From NCBI GenBank assembly GCA_030603805.1, contig JAUVXD010000001.1, positions 129,518 through 193,517 of the forward strand: a DNA stretch of 64,000 nt, in the 5' to 3' direction. Both the position numbers and the translations under genes were made by a program. This DNA is from Acholeplasmataceae bacterium. GTDB lineage: Bacteria; Bacillota_I; Bacilli_A; Acholeplasmatales; Acholeplasmataceae. The notes below the pieces were generated by a model. That model was not told the origin of the DNA. It searched no databases and worked only from the letters and a program-made list of their open reading frames with translations. Below are positions 57,401-64,000 of this stretch, piece by piece. Each line of letters begins with the position of its first letter. The stretch's first letter is position 1.

Positions 57401-58111
57401 CATAAAGTTGAAACTTGAGACGTTTCTCACGTTAATGACTTTTTCAGGTTCAGCAATCACCATCACTGGCGTTCCAATTACAGGTTCAACCACCAATTGA
57501 TAAGGATTTGATAAGGTAATATTACCTTGTTCATCTTGTGCTTCAAAGACGATTTCATAGGTATTTGAAATACCAAAGATGGGTTCGCCATGAATACGCA
57601 TGAGAGACGTGATGTTATCACCTTTATAGTCTTGTGCAGTGATATTGAAATAAGACATGATGTTTCCAGAAAAACCACGGGAAACAACAAGTTCAAAATC
57701 TGTAGGTAGACCAAGAATCACGGGTTGACATTGCTCAAGCGGATTTTTAGTCTCACAAATCCAACTTGGTGCAGCACCGCCATCCATGGCTATCTTAAGC
57801 TCATCGAGTTTTTCTTTTGCTTGAAGTAGCATCGTATTGAGAGACTCTGTTGAAAGCTGTTCATCTAAAACATCTTTCCAATCATCAACAACAGAAGCTG
57901 CATAGACTTGATAAGCTTCACTATAGGTTGATGTGTTTAAATAGCCTTCAAGTTCGATTTTTGCTTCTAGAATATAGTCTTGAAGTGTCTTTTCGACAAT
58001 GGTAGGATCCGAAGGTATTGGTTCTGTTGGTTCTGATGGATCCTCGCTTTTGCAGGCTGCAATCGTCATTAACGATGCCAGTAAAAATAATAGACTGAGT
58101 ATTTTTTTCAT
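54473..58111 (-). CDS. Surface-anchored GH85 endo-beta-N-acetylglucosaminidase, multidomain
   Basis: Cleaves between the two GlcNAc residues of the N-glycan core. A 1,212-residue lipoprotein (lipobox TIAAC, Cys20). Order: acidic/Pro linker, a helical segment (40-110), beta-sandwich (Big-like) domains (130-300), the GH85 barrel (about 310-650) with the catalytic Asn475 and Glu477 in GWFINLETAGG, a galactose-binding-like module (about 740-890), an Fn3-like segment, a PKD-like domain (about 995-1070) and a C-terminal F5/8-type (CBM32-like) domain with DGNFFSTKW and ARYVKIVV. Catalytic spacing N-x-E is as in EndoA/EndoD. Release of oligosaccharides at the cell surface for the neighbouring ABC permeases is inference. 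Confidence 0.93.
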   Translation of the reverse strand: MKKILSLLFLLASLMTIAACKSEDPSEPTEPIPSDPTIVEKTLQDYILEAKIELEGYLNTSTYSEAYQVYAASVVDDWKDVLDEQLSTESLNTMLLQAKEKLDELKIAMDGGAAPSWICETKNPLEQCQPVILGLPTDFELVVSRGFSGNIMSYFNITAQDYKGDNITSLMRIHGEPIFGISNTYEIVFEAQDEQGNITLSNPYQLVVEPVIGTPVMVIAEPEKVINVRNVSSFNFMDGVNVTDVLGWDISSRVEITVLNGQDVEVEYLGLPGYYKIVFEVTDVDGNFITKFREVTIMPSSATMDTGLNEVMHVTPTLMFFNAVSVHNWVPHANDPYVNTGVIPLQPRVMGQSMNPNANKDVKVAILDQITEIDSGVPLFQGFHQYTIEYFQYMDLAVTWSGAGNIVSPTQDVINVFHKNGVKILGNIFMKPVVYGGDIAETRALVRKDEQGNYIVGKILIDIAEYYGFDGWFINLETAGGNAEIATDFHLMGLYMQDLIRTRGLDMEIQWYDSMITSGSITWQGTLNNNNMMFFQHEDQVVHNSMFLDFRWDGRYGAGRQMSQAAQAAIAVGRSPYDLYAGFDTQQYGIARSSGTQTPWQWNRYFDANNQPLVSIGFYMSSWTFFQDNQPPNPRTYERFTINAQNMWVGPEGDPRLSQVDLVNRPNAWYGISSFVNEKTAIVGDHFHTNFSTGNGHQYYLDGEVVTSYTQGWNNLSIQDLLPTWRWIRDSHGSGAPLNINFNYQDAYQKGSNLNIHGVLNQDNATEFQVYMTYLDIHEDTHFDLTYKTNDLGVTNKVRITFENENGWYDEVHYLTLTPEITNTWVRDTFALGAHAGKKMTSIGYLVESDVEVNYDLRLGEMSVYRGIHIVTEQTEILGLTLVEAGFQYGIYADARITWTPLDLTVAGFILYEIFYENEEGTLKYLTSTYAHHAYIKNLERLVNGQHIDASTVVVRAVDGLGQTLAVSEMIFTWTDPIVGGRARFSVSTSLIRAGQSVTFTPMKSPVAETLTWEFPGVSENHIVYNQNGTVTVTYPYQGVYGVKLTSTNQFGSDILELDHVIVVSEAASRVTNITGNARVSDFSGFVVPAEHPRYLIDGNFFSTKWCETTASSPGNKFVTIDFTDVYYMSHFRVYHAGAVEQKSYNTVEFQIQVSLDNINWTTVVHVTNNTLDRTEHPVTPVEARYVKIVVINGGSDNAARIYELVVFGRIA

Positions 58112-58133
58112 TATGTTCTCCCTTCAATATGGT

Positions 58134-59138
58134 TTAGCACAGTGGACACGGTGCCAGAATTTCCTTAATTTTAAATGTGTCTTCTACAAAGATCCAAATG
58201 CCTAATACGGGATCAAAGTAAATTATGGATTCAATCTGAACATATCTGCCATCTAAGTCCAGATCATAGGATGCAGAAATATCAATGGTATAAAAATAAT
58301 CAACATCACTTAACTGATAATTTTCGATATAACCTTCAATAATAACAGCTCTTGCAAACATTAAGATGTTATCAAGTGAGGTGTTCGCCAAATCACTTAA
58401 ATTTGTATGGATATATTCTGGCTCATCAAAACCGGTGATATCAATCCATTCAATTGTTGACATTTTTGGATCCACAATGAGTTTAGGTACATGATTGTCA
58501 TAAACTAAAACACCAGAGATGTGGTAATACTGATCTTGAGCTAAGACTAAAACACCTAAGAGCCCTTCAACTAAAATGAAGGCATCTTCAGAAAATATCA
58601 CAGCTTGATTTTGTCCGTTCATTGCAACAACCATACCTGAAATGCCAAAAAATGACGTCATTTCATAGGAACCATTTGAATCCTTGTCCTCTGTATGAAG
58701 ACCAATGACTGCAAGTGCTGTTCGTACAGTTTCATAGTCAACCACTGGCTTTTCTATGGGCTCTTCATCATCAATAATTAGAGCTTTCGCTGTGACGGTA
58801 TAGGTCTTGTTATACATAAACCCACCATAAATCATCGTTGCACGCAAAGTAATCTCAATATCGACATTCGGTCTTTTAAAAACACCATAATCACTGATAA
58901 TGCTTCTTTCACTACTTGTCCAAATAATTTCTAGACCAGGAATGGTTTCAAAATTTAAAGGTAATAAAATATTGGCTTCCACAGTTTCATGCGTTACAAA
59001 AAGTGGGTCTAAAAGTTGTGTTGCAGCAAGAAAAGCATAGCTTGCTCTTTCTTCTGGTGTTAAAGGTTCTGGTTTTGTTTGACATGCACTTAAAAGGATT
59101 AAACCGAATAAAATGATCCATCCTAAAGTTTTTTTCAT
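58134..59138 (-). CDS. Lipoprotein with Ig-like and OB-like regions
   Basis: A 334-residue lipoprotein (lipobox LLSAC). Residues about 45-125 resemble an atrophied bacterial Ig domain (LPLNFETIPGLEIIWTSSER). The later SFFGISGMVVAMNG...HISGVLVYDN part looks like an OB-type barrel as seen in surface proteins. I start at the second ATG (59138), 6 bases after GGGTGG. It sits 22 bases upstream of the GH85 gene in the same unit. Glycan or glycoprotein binding is a guess. Confidence 0.78.
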   Translation of the reverse strand: MKKTLGWIILFGLILLSACQTKPEPLTPEERASYAFLAATQLLDPLFVTHETVEANILLPLNFETIPGLEIIWTSSERSIISDYGVFKRPNVDIEITLRATMIYGGFMYNKTYTVTAKALIIDDEEPIEKPVVDYETVRTALAVIGLHTEDKDSNGSYEMTSFFGISGMVVAMNGQNQAVIFSEDAFILVEGLLGVLVLAQDQYYHISGVLVYDNHVPKLIVDPKMSTIEWIDITGFDEPEYIHTNLSDLANTSLDNILMFARAVIIEGYIENYQLSDVDYFYTIDISASYDLDLDGRYVQIESIIYFDPVLGIWIFVEDTFKIKEILAPCPLC

Positions 59139-59155
59139 AAACATCCACCCTTTCT

Positions 59156-60256
59156 TTAGAATTCCTTAATTTCAAGTAATAGCACGTATTTAAGTTTTGT
59201 AGAGTTTCTCAAGAAATAAATCAAACTTAAGAATATGAATGTGAAAAAGATGATCCATAAATAGTATTTGGAATAGTCATAAGTTAAGACACTCGATCCG
59301 GAGAGTCTATATGAAATAAAAATGATTAATCCGTACCACAAGAGAATCCCTTGATAAATCTTACCTAAATGCTGGAGTGATGCGATAGGTTTTATGATAT
59401 TTCTTTGTATTAAATAAGCAAGTTGAACTAAAATGGCAAAATTGAGCACATAAATCACAAATGTTTGAAATGATAGAATGATTGTTTGAACCGTTTGTGA
59501 GCTTGAACTAAAAAAATCTGAGCGATTGAGCATGAAAAATAGACTGGTGATTAAAAGAGCAAAAAGTGTATATGTTGCATTTCTAACGATAATCTTATGA
59601 CTAATCGCCTCAATATTAAACACATAATGTCTTAAAAGCACACCTGTCGCAAAGAAAATCAAATTATAAAGCATTAGATTCTTCTCAACTAAAAATATAT
59701 AAATCATGCCAAGTTCTAATCTAAATGTTTGGGGTAGTAAAATCACAGTTAAACTTAGTAAACTTACCCAAAGTAACACATAGAAATACTTTTTCATATC
59801 TTGAACGTAACGTGTAAAGACATAAAGAATCAGGCTATAAAAAGGCATAGCGATGAAAAATGATAATCTAAAGAAAGCATCATAACTATGTCTTAAGATA
59901 TATTTTGGATACTCTTTGAAAAGATAATCAACAAAACCATAAGTTTCAATTTGTCCACTATAGATTAAAAAGGCATAAATTGTCACTGCAATGACATAAG
60001 CAACTATAGGCCTAAATGCGTAACTTTTGAACCAAGACAGCCAAGATAAGTCTTTCATCTTCTTGTAATCATGGGCATAACCGATAAACCCAATAAAAAG
60101 TGGAATGGTAAAAATGGATAGGAAAAACTTGACAAATATTTGATCTTTGCTGCCTTGGATATAGGCATCCAGTAAGATAAAAATAGTCATTAATCCAATG
60201 AGGGTTAAATATGTTTTTGGTTTTTGAATCTCTTTTTGTCTCAATGTTTTTTTCAT
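59156..60256 (-). CDS. Polytopic membrane protein of the glycan locus, unknown function
   Basis: A 366-residue protein with about ten hydrophobic helices and a basic N-terminus. The topology recalls membrane acyltransferases, but their signature motifs are absent. Start at ATG 60256 with SD AGGAG; the longer frame reads into the permease gene end. Its place between the ABC permeases and lipoproteins suggests a role in the same pathway. Confidence 0.75.
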   Translation of the reverse strand: MKKTLRQKEIQKPKTYLTLIGLMTIFILLDAYIQGSKDQIFVKFFLSIFTIPLFIGFIGYAHDYKKMKDLSWLSWFKSYAFRPIVAYVIAVTIYAFLIYSGQIETYGFVDYLFKEYPKYILRHSYDAFFRLSFFIAMPFYSLILYVFTRYVQDMKKYFYVLLWVSLLSLTVILLPQTFRLELGMIYIFLVEKNLMLYNLIFFATGVLLRHYVFNIEAISHKIIVRNATYTLFALLITSLFFMLNRSDFFSSSSQTVQTIILSFQTFVIYVLNFAILVQLAYLIQRNIIKPIASLQHLGKIYQGILLWYGLIIFISYRLSGSSVLTYDYSKYYLWIIFFTFIFLSLIYFLRNSTKLKYVLLLEIKEF

Positions 60257-60263
60257 AAAGCTC

Positions 60264-61253
60264 CTATCCGACAATGCCAGATCGTTCAAAGGATTGAACA
60301 AACTTACGTTGAACTATAAAATAAAGAATAAGTAAAGGTGTAATGAATAAGACTTTTGCAGCTCCTTGAGCAGCACCTAGAAGTAGTGGATTGGCTTGAG
60401 TGCCTTGAGGTTGAAGGGTGAGTTCATTAAAGGCATTGGAAACCCAAGTGGTGGTTTGAAATCTTTGTCCTAAAAATTGAGCCAGCAATCCTGTGTTTTC
60501 TGCAAAAAGACCGGTATAGAAGGTATCTCCATAATTCCATACAAATGAGAATACACCTACGGTGAGCATAATTGATGCTGTGTTCGGTAAAATAATTTGG
60601 AAAAATGTTCTAAAGTAGCCACATCCATCAATGAGTGCTGCTTCTTCTAATTCCTTAGGTAGACCACGATAATACTGTCTAAACAAGAAAATGAATAGGC
60701 CGGATCTAAATCCCATTCCTAAAGCTGACATGAGATAAATGACACCTGTTTTGCCTAAGAGATTTAATGGAGAACCAGAAAGTCCTTCAATAATCCCTAA
60801 GATATCAAAGCTTTGGAAATGAAAGTATTGAGGAAGCATAATGACTTGAGGTGGCACAATGATGGTTAGGATGACAAAGAGAAATAACAAATTGTGTCCT
60901 TTAAAATTTGCATGTGCAAATCCATAACCAACGATTGCTGAAGCGAAGAGCTGAACCATCATCATGGACGTCGAAAATAAGAAGGTTTTGCCTAATGCTG
61001 TCCAATAATTTAATAGATGGGATGCAATATCAAACGATAATGTGCCAAATTTTAAGGGAATCCAAATCGAATTGGGTCGACCCAAATAATTATAATCTGT
61101 GATTGCTGGTAAAATGCTTTCAATTAATGGGTATAAAATAACAAATGAAATCCCTAAAATGAGTAGGGTTCTAAAAAAGCCAATGGTTAAGCCTCGAACC
61201 ATTTTCTTGGTTTTATAGGTGTTTAATCTTTTGACGACTAAATTACTGTTCAT
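60264..61253 (-). CDS. Sugar ABC transporter permease (MalG/CUT1 type)
   Basis: A 329-residue permease with six helices and the CUT1 EAA loop ELEEAALIDGCGYFRTFFQI. Start at ATG 61253 (SD AAAGGGGG); it overlaps the preceding permease by 11 bases. Together they form the membrane channel for an oligosaccharide. No ATPase is in the window, which is usual for CUT1 systems that share an MsmX/UgpC-like ATPase. Confidence 0.92.
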   Translation of the reverse strand: MNSNLVVKRLNTYKTKKMVRGLTIGFFRTLLILGISFVILYPLIESILPAITDYNYLGRPNSIWIPLKFGTLSFDIASHLLNYWTALGKTFLFSTSMMMVQLFASAIVGYGFAHANFKGHNLLFLFVILTIIVPPQVIMLPQYFHFQSFDILGIIEGLSGSPLNLLGKTGVIYLMSALGMGFRSGLFIFLFRQYYRGLPKELEEAALIDGCGYFRTFFQIILPNTASIMLTVGVFSFVWNYGDTFYTGLFAENTGLLAQFLGQRFQTTTWVSNAFNELTLQPQGTQANPLLLGAAQGAAKVLFITPLLILYFIVQRKFVQSFERSGIVG

Positions 61254-62169
61254 AGTGCTTAGCCCCCTTTCTAACAAGCGCTAGGATTAGACCTAAGAGT
61301 GCCATGGTTAAGAGTAAGAAAATCACAGAAATGGCAGAACTTAAACCAGGTCCAGCGGTTAAATCGGTAAATGCTGTATCAGAAATGACTTTTGTGATTG
61401 GTGAACGGTATAAGACATCAACAAACGTATAAACAATGGTTGTTATGATAATGGGCACAATCATCGGCAACGTAATCTTCCAAAAGCTTTCATACTTTGA
61501 TGCACCTTCAATATCAGCAACCTCATAGAGGGTTGGGTTAATCGATTGAAGAGCTGCAAGGAAAATTAAGATTTGAACACCGGAAAATGAGATGATATGA
61601 AAGACTTCAACCACAGCATTTTCTAAGACATTCATCATGCCTACAGGGATGCCACTGCGTTCAAATAAGAATCCAATATCTAAGAGTTTAAAAATGGGTT
61701 GTGTCGAAATGGTTGAAGCTAGGAAATTGCTCATTGCATCTGAGACAGATAAATTGGCTAAAACACCTAAACCAAAGATAATGGGGAGGAAAAAGATCGT
61801 TCGAACTAAACCCCTACCTTTAAATTTCTGATTAAGCAAAATGGCAATGAGGAGCGAAAATATAATGATAATCGGCATTTCAATTAAAGTCCCTGAAATG
61901 GATTCATACATCAATCGTAAGAAGGGATAAACCGTACCATTCAAATTATACGTAAAGCTTGTAAAAAGTCTTTGATAGTTATCAAAACCAATGGGTGTCA
62001 TTTGCATGCCACTTGCTGATGGCACAATGTAATGAAATGAATAAATCACTGTTTCAATGACAGGCTTTATGAATAAGACTAAAAACCCAATCAGCCAGGG
62101 TGAGATAAATAAAAGATTATAGAGTTGTTTTTTCTGATTAAGGGTGAGTCTCTTCTTTTTGCCTTTCAC
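61243..62169 (-). CDS. Sugar ABC transporter permease (MalF/UgpA type)
   Basis: A 308-residue permease with six helices, PWLIGFLVLFIKPV at the start and the EAA loop LYEVADIEGASKYESFWKI. The best start is GTG 62169 with GGAGG 5 bases before; a TTG four codons earlier lies in the SD. It begins 1 base before the stop region of the DUF5696 gene. Confidence 0.92.
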   Translation of the reverse strand: MKGKKKRLTLNQKKQLYNLLFISPWLIGFLVLFIKPVIETVIYSFHYIVPSASGMQMTPIGFDNYQRLFTSFTYNLNGTVYPFLRLMYESISGTLIEMPIIIIFSLLIAILLNQKFKGRGLVRTIFFLPIIFGLGVLANLSVSDAMSNFLASTISTQPIFKLLDIGFLFERSGIPVGMMNVLENAVVEVFHIISFSGVQILIFLAALQSINPTLYEVADIEGASKYESFWKITLPMIVPIIITTIVYTFVDVLYRSPITKVISDTAFTDLTAGPGLSSAISVIFLLLTMALLGLILALVRKGAKHYEQ

Positions 62170-62170
62170 A

Positions 62171-64000
62171 TTATCCTCCAAGGATTTGGTATTGATAGGG
62201 TTCTACAGTATGTGTTAAATAAGTTTGTGTTTGATGGGTCATATTAATTAAAAGTTTCTGATCAGTCAGATATGTCACCAGCACAAGTCCTGATGCCAGC
62301 GTTTGATGATTTTTGATGATGCTTGTGCCTAAGGTTGCATAAATATCTTGAAGTAAGATGCTATAAGCAATAATCTCATCTTTCCAAACATCAAAAGATG
62401 TTGCATACATGTAGTTAAAATATGAACTTGACTTAGTTACACTGCTATTCACATAAGTTAGATCATAAGCTAGACCAGAACCAGATGCAAGTGCACTTAA
62501 AAACATCAAATCACTGGGTTTAATGCCCTTGGTGTTGGTGCTTTCAAGACGATATCGCATATGACCGTTTAAGATGAGTTGATAAAACGGAATGGAATAA
62601 CTAAACATGTAATTGACTGAGCTTTGATAAGGCAGATCAGATACACTAGATGCATAAGGGATTGCATGCATAAAGGGTCTTCTTAAGGTGAGATCATAAG
62701 AATGCTCTAAACGAGCAAGTGCATCATTGATGACGCCTTCAACAAGTGAAGGTGTTGTACCATCTCGCCCAAAGTCTGCTGTAAAGGTGTTTCCTAAATC
62801 TCTTAATTCTAAAGCAGTGACACCAAGGGTTGATTGTTTTAAGAATTGATCGACAAATGAAGTGATATAACTTGGATTCATTAAATAATAAGTTCCAAGA
62901 TCAGCACTTTCCTTCATCAACATACGAGATAAATCGTAGGGATAAAAAGCTCTTGTATAATCGCCAATCAGTTTTGCAGCATGTCTTTGACCATGAAACC
63001 CGTTTGAATTTTCATAAACATGAAGTATTGGAACATCTAAATTTAGACGAATATCTTCTGATGTTGCATAGCTTAATAAGTTATTAAAATCTCTTCTTGA
63101 GCCTAATGCACGTTCAAGGTTTAATGAGGTCATAGGTTTTCCAAGCATGCCACCTTCTGACCATCCTTGATAGGTATAAGAGTTAACATATCCTGATAAA
63201 CTTTCCATAATAAGCTTCGCATCCCTAAAGGATGTTAGAGCAATCATTTTTTCATAAGGTATACCGATAAAAAACGCACGATCCTTAATGGCACCAATCA
63301 AGTTGATATGAATATCAGGTATATAGTTTTCTTTGGGTTTTTCACCAAAGAGATAATCTTGATAGGATTCAACCATATTCATATAGGTGATATCATCTGT
63401 TTTTTCTAATAAACGATATCTCACTTGATAATCGATTTCATTTAAGGGTTTAGAATACATATCAATGACGACACCAGATAAGCTAAATGCATCTTTATGC
63501 CTGTAAATAATCGTGGGATAAATGGCATTGAGTGCATTATTTGAGGATGCTCGTCTGATTTGAAGTAAAGATTGCATCGCACCAGATTCAATAATGCCAA
63601 AGATTCCAAAGTTTTCTTTTGCGAGTCCAAAGACTGGCATTAAAATACTTTCTTGATCCAAATAAGGTGTGTAATGTGTTGATAACAAGGATCTAGCATC
63701 ATAGAACCCTTTGGTATATCTTGTATAGTTAAAATCAGGGCGACTGAGTTCAACAATGGCACCACTACCATCAGGAACAAACATAAAGGCATCACTATGA
63801 TTTTGAGTACTAAAGAAATAGGGTAGTAAATCAATATCTTGAATAAATAAGGATTCCTCATCATTAAAGGATAAGGATTCTTCTTTAATTTCTGGTAGAA
63901 CAACTCGTGCTATGAAATCGCCTTGATCAAGCTTATATTCCACAGGAATTTTAAAGCTTGGGATTTCAATAAAATTATTTCGAATGTTAAATGCACGATT
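62171..64000 (-). CDS. DUF5696 protein, N-terminus outside the window
   Basis: The frame is open from the window edge (64000) to 62171: 609 residues of the C-terminal part. A GTG at 63943 is not the real start, since coding continues upstream without a stop. The sequence (FMFVPDGSGAIVELSR, YTQGW-like SYTYQGWSEGG, LNLDVPILHVYENSNGF, ALELRDLGNTFTADFGRD) matches DUF5696 proteins, which have a glycosidase-like barrel pattern and often lie beside CUT1 permeases. Role in the cell is unknown; extracytoplasmic glycan handling is inference. Confidence 0.85.
   Translation of the reverse strand, partial: NRAFNIRNNFIEIPSFKIPVEYKLDQGDFIARVVLPEIKEESLSFNDEESLFIQDIDLLPYFFSTQNHSDAFMFVPDGSGAIVELSRPDFNYTRYTKGFYDARSLLSTHYTPYLDQESILMPVFGLAKENFGIFGIIESGAMQSLLQIRRASSNNALNAIYPTIIYRHKDAFSLSGVVIDMYSKPLNEIDYQVRYRLLEKTDDITYMNMVESYQDYLFGEKPKENYIPDIHINLIGAIKDRAFFIGIPYEKMIALTSFRDAKLIMESLSGYVNSYTYQGWSEGGMLGKPMTSLNLERALGSRRDFNNLLSYATSEDIRLNLDVPILHVYENSNGFHGQRHAAKLIGDYTRAFYPYDLSRMLMKESADLGTYYLMNPSYITSFVDQFLKQSTLGVTALELRDLGNTFTADFGRDGTTPSLVEGVINDALARLEHSYDLTLRRPFMHAIPYASSVSDLPYQSSVNYMFSYSIPFYQLILNGHMRYRLESTNTKGIKPSDLMFLSALASGSGLAYDLTYVNSSVTKSSSYFNYMYATSFDVWKDEIIAYSILLQDIYATLGTSIIKNHQTLASGLVLVTYLTDQKLLINMTHQTQTYLTHTVEPYQYQILGG

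Noticed and set aside
63943-64000. Start of the DUF5696 gene at the GTG near 63943
   Set aside because: The frame stays open with coding-like sequence to the window edge, so the gene continues beyond 64000.

Overview
The window is 64 kb of AT-rich bacterial DNA with tightly packed genes. Genes end at UGA as well as UAA and UAG (the 1,199-residue coiled-coil gene, potB and the Gfo/Idh gene end at TGA), so the standard genetic code is in use. Shine-Dalgarno sequences are strong (AGGAGG/GGTGAT types) and GTG/TTG starts are common. Leaders are of Firmicutes type (two T-boxes, a CIRCE-like site, an L21-type leader), L27 carries an N-terminal prepeptide with its Prp protease next door, and lipoproteins are many. 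No peptidoglycan gene is seen. I infer a low-GC Firmicutes/Mollicutes relative that keeps UGA as stop, most like Acholeplasma and relatives. This is inferred from gene content and style, not from a database search.

Layout. 1-10 kb: phosphohexomutase (cut by the window edge), coaX with an ECF-type vitamin transporter, a lipoprotein of unknown function, an aldo/keto reductase-M42 peptidase-trmB operon, HPr with a membrane-anchored EIIB-like protein lacking the phosphorylatable Cys, then ruvA-ruvB-queA. 10.2-13.8 kb: a 1,199-residue coiled-coil protein on the opposite strand. 13.8-17 kb: rplU-prp-rpmA-obg and a TrmB-family regulator. 17-22.3 kb: a BMP-type nucleoside ABC importer. 22.4-29.2 kb: a DUF697-like membrane protein, radC, guaB-guaA (IMP dehydrogenase without CBS domains), a YwaF-like protein, and a solitary trpB behind a Trp T-box. 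29.2-33.2 kb: potABCD. 33.4-38.8 kb: a membrane protein, then GNAT-valS-folC behind a Val T-box. 38.8-46.3 kb: zupT, a DegV protein with a lipoprotein serine protease, lon-engB with a CIRCE-like operator, and tig. 46.4-51.4 kb: three plus-strand genes of little-known function around one minus-strand orphan. 51.4-64 kb: a glycan-use locus.

How they work together. The right-hand locus has a surface-anchored GH85 endo-beta-N-acetylglucosaminidase, two CUT1 sugar ABC permeases, a DUF5696 protein, a second lipoprotein, a polytopic membrane protein, a Gfo/Idh oxidoreductase, a sugar isomerase/epimerase and mannose-6-phosphate isomerase. This fits release of N-glycans outside the cell followed by import and mannose use. 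The nucleoside and polyamine importers, the vitamin S component with coaX and the lone trpB fit an organism that scavenges much of its metabolism. Nearly all housekeeping genes are on the minus strand; all four plus-strand genes are poorly characterised. No rRNA, tRNA, CRISPR or insertion sequence was recognised.
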